From Luteococcus sanguinis (GTDB lineage: Bacteria > Actinomycetota > Actinomycetes > Propionibacteriales > Propionibacteriaceae), in the NCBI RefSeq assembly GCF_039527675.1, contig NZ_BAAAKI010000008.1, positions 1-61,366 of the forward strand: DNA of 61,366 bases. The letters run 5' to 3'. The notes beneath the pieces were generated by a model. That model was not told where the DNA came from. It saw only the letters and a program-made list of their open reading frames with translations, and did no database searches. Positions within the stretch are counted from its first letter, which is position 1. Every line of letters starts with the position of its first letter. A program made the position numbers and the translations under genes. This document shows positions 58,431 to 61,366 of the stretch, in pieces.

Positions 58431-58648
58431 TGGAGAACCGTCTGCCCGACCTGCGAGCGGAGCGGTCCTGGAGCCAGCAGCGCCTGGCCGACCTGCTGGG
58501 GGTCTCCCGCCAGACCGTGATCTCACTCGAACGGGGGCGCTTCGACCCCTCGCTCCCGCTGGCCTTCAACATCGCGACGCTGTTCGGGTGCCGCATCGAG
58601 GACGTCTTCACACCGGCTGCATGGGCGCCGGTCGAGATCCCCGAGTGA
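58430..58648 (+). CDS. XRE-family transcriptional regulator, 72 aa
   Basis: A minimal helix-turn-helix protein: LPDLRAERSWSQQRLADLLGVSRQTVISLERGRFDPSLPL is the complete XRE fold with recognition helix SRQTVISLERG, and IATLFGCRIEDVF is the usual last helix of the short YozG/YgzD-like class. It starts inside the stop of the membrane protein gene and most likely binds the palindromes upstream of that gene. Confidence 0.9.
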   Translation: MENRLPDLRAERSWSQQRLADLLGVSRQTVISLERGRFDPSLPLAFNIATLFGCRIEDVFTPAAWAPVEIPE

Positions 58649-58706
58649 CTGGTTGAGCCTTGTTCCGCTGGCGGTGGCAGGGTTCACCCAGAGCCGCAGG
58701 ACAGCA

Positions 58707-58739
58707 CGAGGGCCCCGGACTCATCGTCCGAGGCCCTCG
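58707..58739. terminator. Bidirectional terminator
   Basis: CGAGGGCCCCGGAC pairs with GTCCGAGGCCCTCG with one mismatch; it lies between the XRE gene and convergent fumarase. Confidence 0.85.
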
Positions 58740-58765
58740 ATTGGTGGCGGCAGGCGCAGCTCAGA

Positions 58766-60562
<1,797 letters not shown>

Positions 60563-60641
60563 TTCAACTCCTTGGTGGCGGCCGGCTGCCGTGCCGGACG
60601 GCCTGTCTTGGGCTCTGGCCAGAAGTCTTTCATGGCGCGCG

Positions 60642-60659
60642 CCCGCGCACGCGCGCGGG
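60642..60659 (-). terminator. Short GC hairpin with alternating CG
   Basis: CCCGCGC pairs with GCGCGGG around GCGT on the minus strand, just after the stop of the 208-aa gene. The core is 14 bp of strictly alternating pyrimidine-purine. Confidence 0.5.
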
Positions 60660-60660
60660 T

Positions 60661-61287
60661 TCAGTTCCAGACCCAGCTCGACTGCAGGGCGGAGAACAGG
60701 GAACTGGTCCACTCACGCTGGCTGCCCGACTCGGGCGGGACGATGATCCCCAACACCTGGCCGGAGACCAGGTCGCGCGAGCACAGAGCCGTCCAGTTGT
60801 CGCCGGTGAGGCGCACGGCATCGCGTCCGCTCAGCTTGGTCTGGCTGACCGCGGGTTCGTCGGTGGCCGCGACGACCGTCGAGGACGCAAGCTCTCGGCA
60901 GTCCTGCGTCAGGTCGGCGCTGTCGAGTCCATAGGTGAACAGGACCTGCTCGCCCACCGTGTTCTCCAGGGCCTGGAAGCCCTCGGGGGACGAGGTGACA
61001 TACCAGCCCTGTGGAACCTCGGCCTGCCAACCGACGTCGGCGAGCTGGTCGAAGGTCTGGTCCGGGTACTGCTCCTGGGGGTACTCGGCGGAGGTCTCGA
61101 CCCCCACGGGCAGCTCGTTGAGGCTGGAGACCGAGTTGATGATCGCTCCGATCACCACCGCGAAGAAGAGGGCGGCTGCGGCAAGCGCGATGGTCATCAT
61201 GGAGTTGGACGACGAGCCGGACGAGGTCTGCACCGGTCCGCTGGGGAAGCCGGCGAAGGGCTGGCGCCCCGACTTGGCGCTCACCAC
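60661..61287 (-). CDS. Membrane-anchored hypothetical protein, about 208 aa
   Basis: One transmembrane helix (MMTIALAAAALFFAVVIGAI, about residues 30-50) follows a short Ser/Gly-rich head, and the remaining 150 residues should lie outside. That part has two cysteines (DLTQDCRELASS, WTALCSRDL) that could form a disulfide, and resembles short extracellular domains of actinobacterial unknown proteins. GTG GTG begins the frame without a ribosome binding site. It lies upstream of the fumarase gene, in the same direction. Confidence 0.6.
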   Translation of the reverse strand: MVSAKSGRQPFAGFPSGPVQTSSGSSSNSMMTIALAAAALFFAVVIGAIINSVSSLNELPVGVETSAEYPQEQYPDQTFDQLADVGWQAEVPQGWYVTSSPEGFQALENTVGEQVLFTYGLDSADLTQDCRELASSTVVAATDEPAVSQTKLSGRDAVRLTGDNWTALCSRDLVSGQVLGIIVPPESGSQREWTSSLFSALQSSWVWN

Positions 61288-61304
61288 GGGAGGCGCCGGG
61301 CGTA

Positions 61305-61366
61305 GTGCCTCACGGTCAAGTCCCCGCGTGGTGGGGGCCGTGCCTCATGTGATTGTCCCCGCGTGG
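61305..61366. repeat. Two 27-nt direct repeats 35 bp apart at the window edge
   Basis: GTGCCTCA, a variable 7 nt and GTCCCCGCGTGG occur at 61305-61331 and again at 61340-61366. They lie just upstream of the minus-strand membrane protein gene, so a tandem operator is possible; whether more copies follow cannot be seen. Confidence 0.6.

Noticed and set aside
61305..61366. Start of a CRISPR array
   Set aside because: The copies share only short arms, the period of 35 bp is too short for repeat plus spacer, and no cas gene is near.

Overview
The window is GC-rich chromosomal DNA from an actinobacterium, most likely a member of the Propionibacteriaceae. Support for this comes from the G+C-rich codon use, a very large protein that I read as the pyrophosphate-dependent PEP carboxykinase known from propionibacteria, glpABC, many promoters with a TANNNT box only 6-8 nt before the start codon, and a large vitamin B12 locus. 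No tRNA, rRNA, CRISPR array, transposase or phage gene was seen.

Layout. 0-5 kb is an accessory-looking stretch: two small uncharacterised genes, two GNAT acetyltransferases, a small P-loop kinase and a stand-alone AAA-type ATPase. 5-11 kb holds a beta-CASP metallo-hydrolase, an APC permease, a PAP2 phosphatase and a nitronate monooxygenase. 11-30 kb is the cobalamin region. 30-33 kb has a KUP remnant, a tiny ORF with an ideal ribosome binding site, a DEAD-box helicase and a glycine-rich protein. 33-44 kb is central metabolism: glpCBA, an SDR, a pyrimidine-dimer glycosylase, alanine dehydrogenase and the PPi-PEPCK candidate. 44-61 kb is mixed housekeeping: SF2 helicase, DUF218 protein, nucleotidyltransferase, zincin, LEA-like protein, CDF transporter, L,D-transpeptidase, acylphosphatase, subtilase, citrate synthase, ferric-reductase-like flavoprotein, a membrane protein/XRE pair with a striking operator, and class I fumarase.

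The B12 genes form four transcription units, each behind its own cobalamin riboswitch: cobG-cobH-cobIJ-cobM; the AAA/VWA chelatase-cobB; cobN-cobF-cobK (minus strand); and cbiMNQO-cobA. The last two riboswitches lie back to back in about 350 bp. cobL is the exception: it has no riboswitch and appears to use a leaderless promoter. CobG, CobF and CobN mark the oxygen-dependent, late-cobalt-insertion route, and CbiMNQO supplies the cobalt. Two oddities stand out. CobG stops before the C-terminal part where the family carries cysteines. Both cobaltochelatase subunits carry perfect in-frame minisatellites in linkers.

Other structure beyond genes: a 75-nt palindromic element present twice, both times between convergent genes; a short dispersed element that reads PEPVEG-like where it enters coding frames; three alternating complementary arms at the chelatase/cobB junction; and a run of hairpins ahead of a 66-aa membrane peptide. 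Coordinates and motifs were read by eye; family assignments come from recognised motifs, not database searches.
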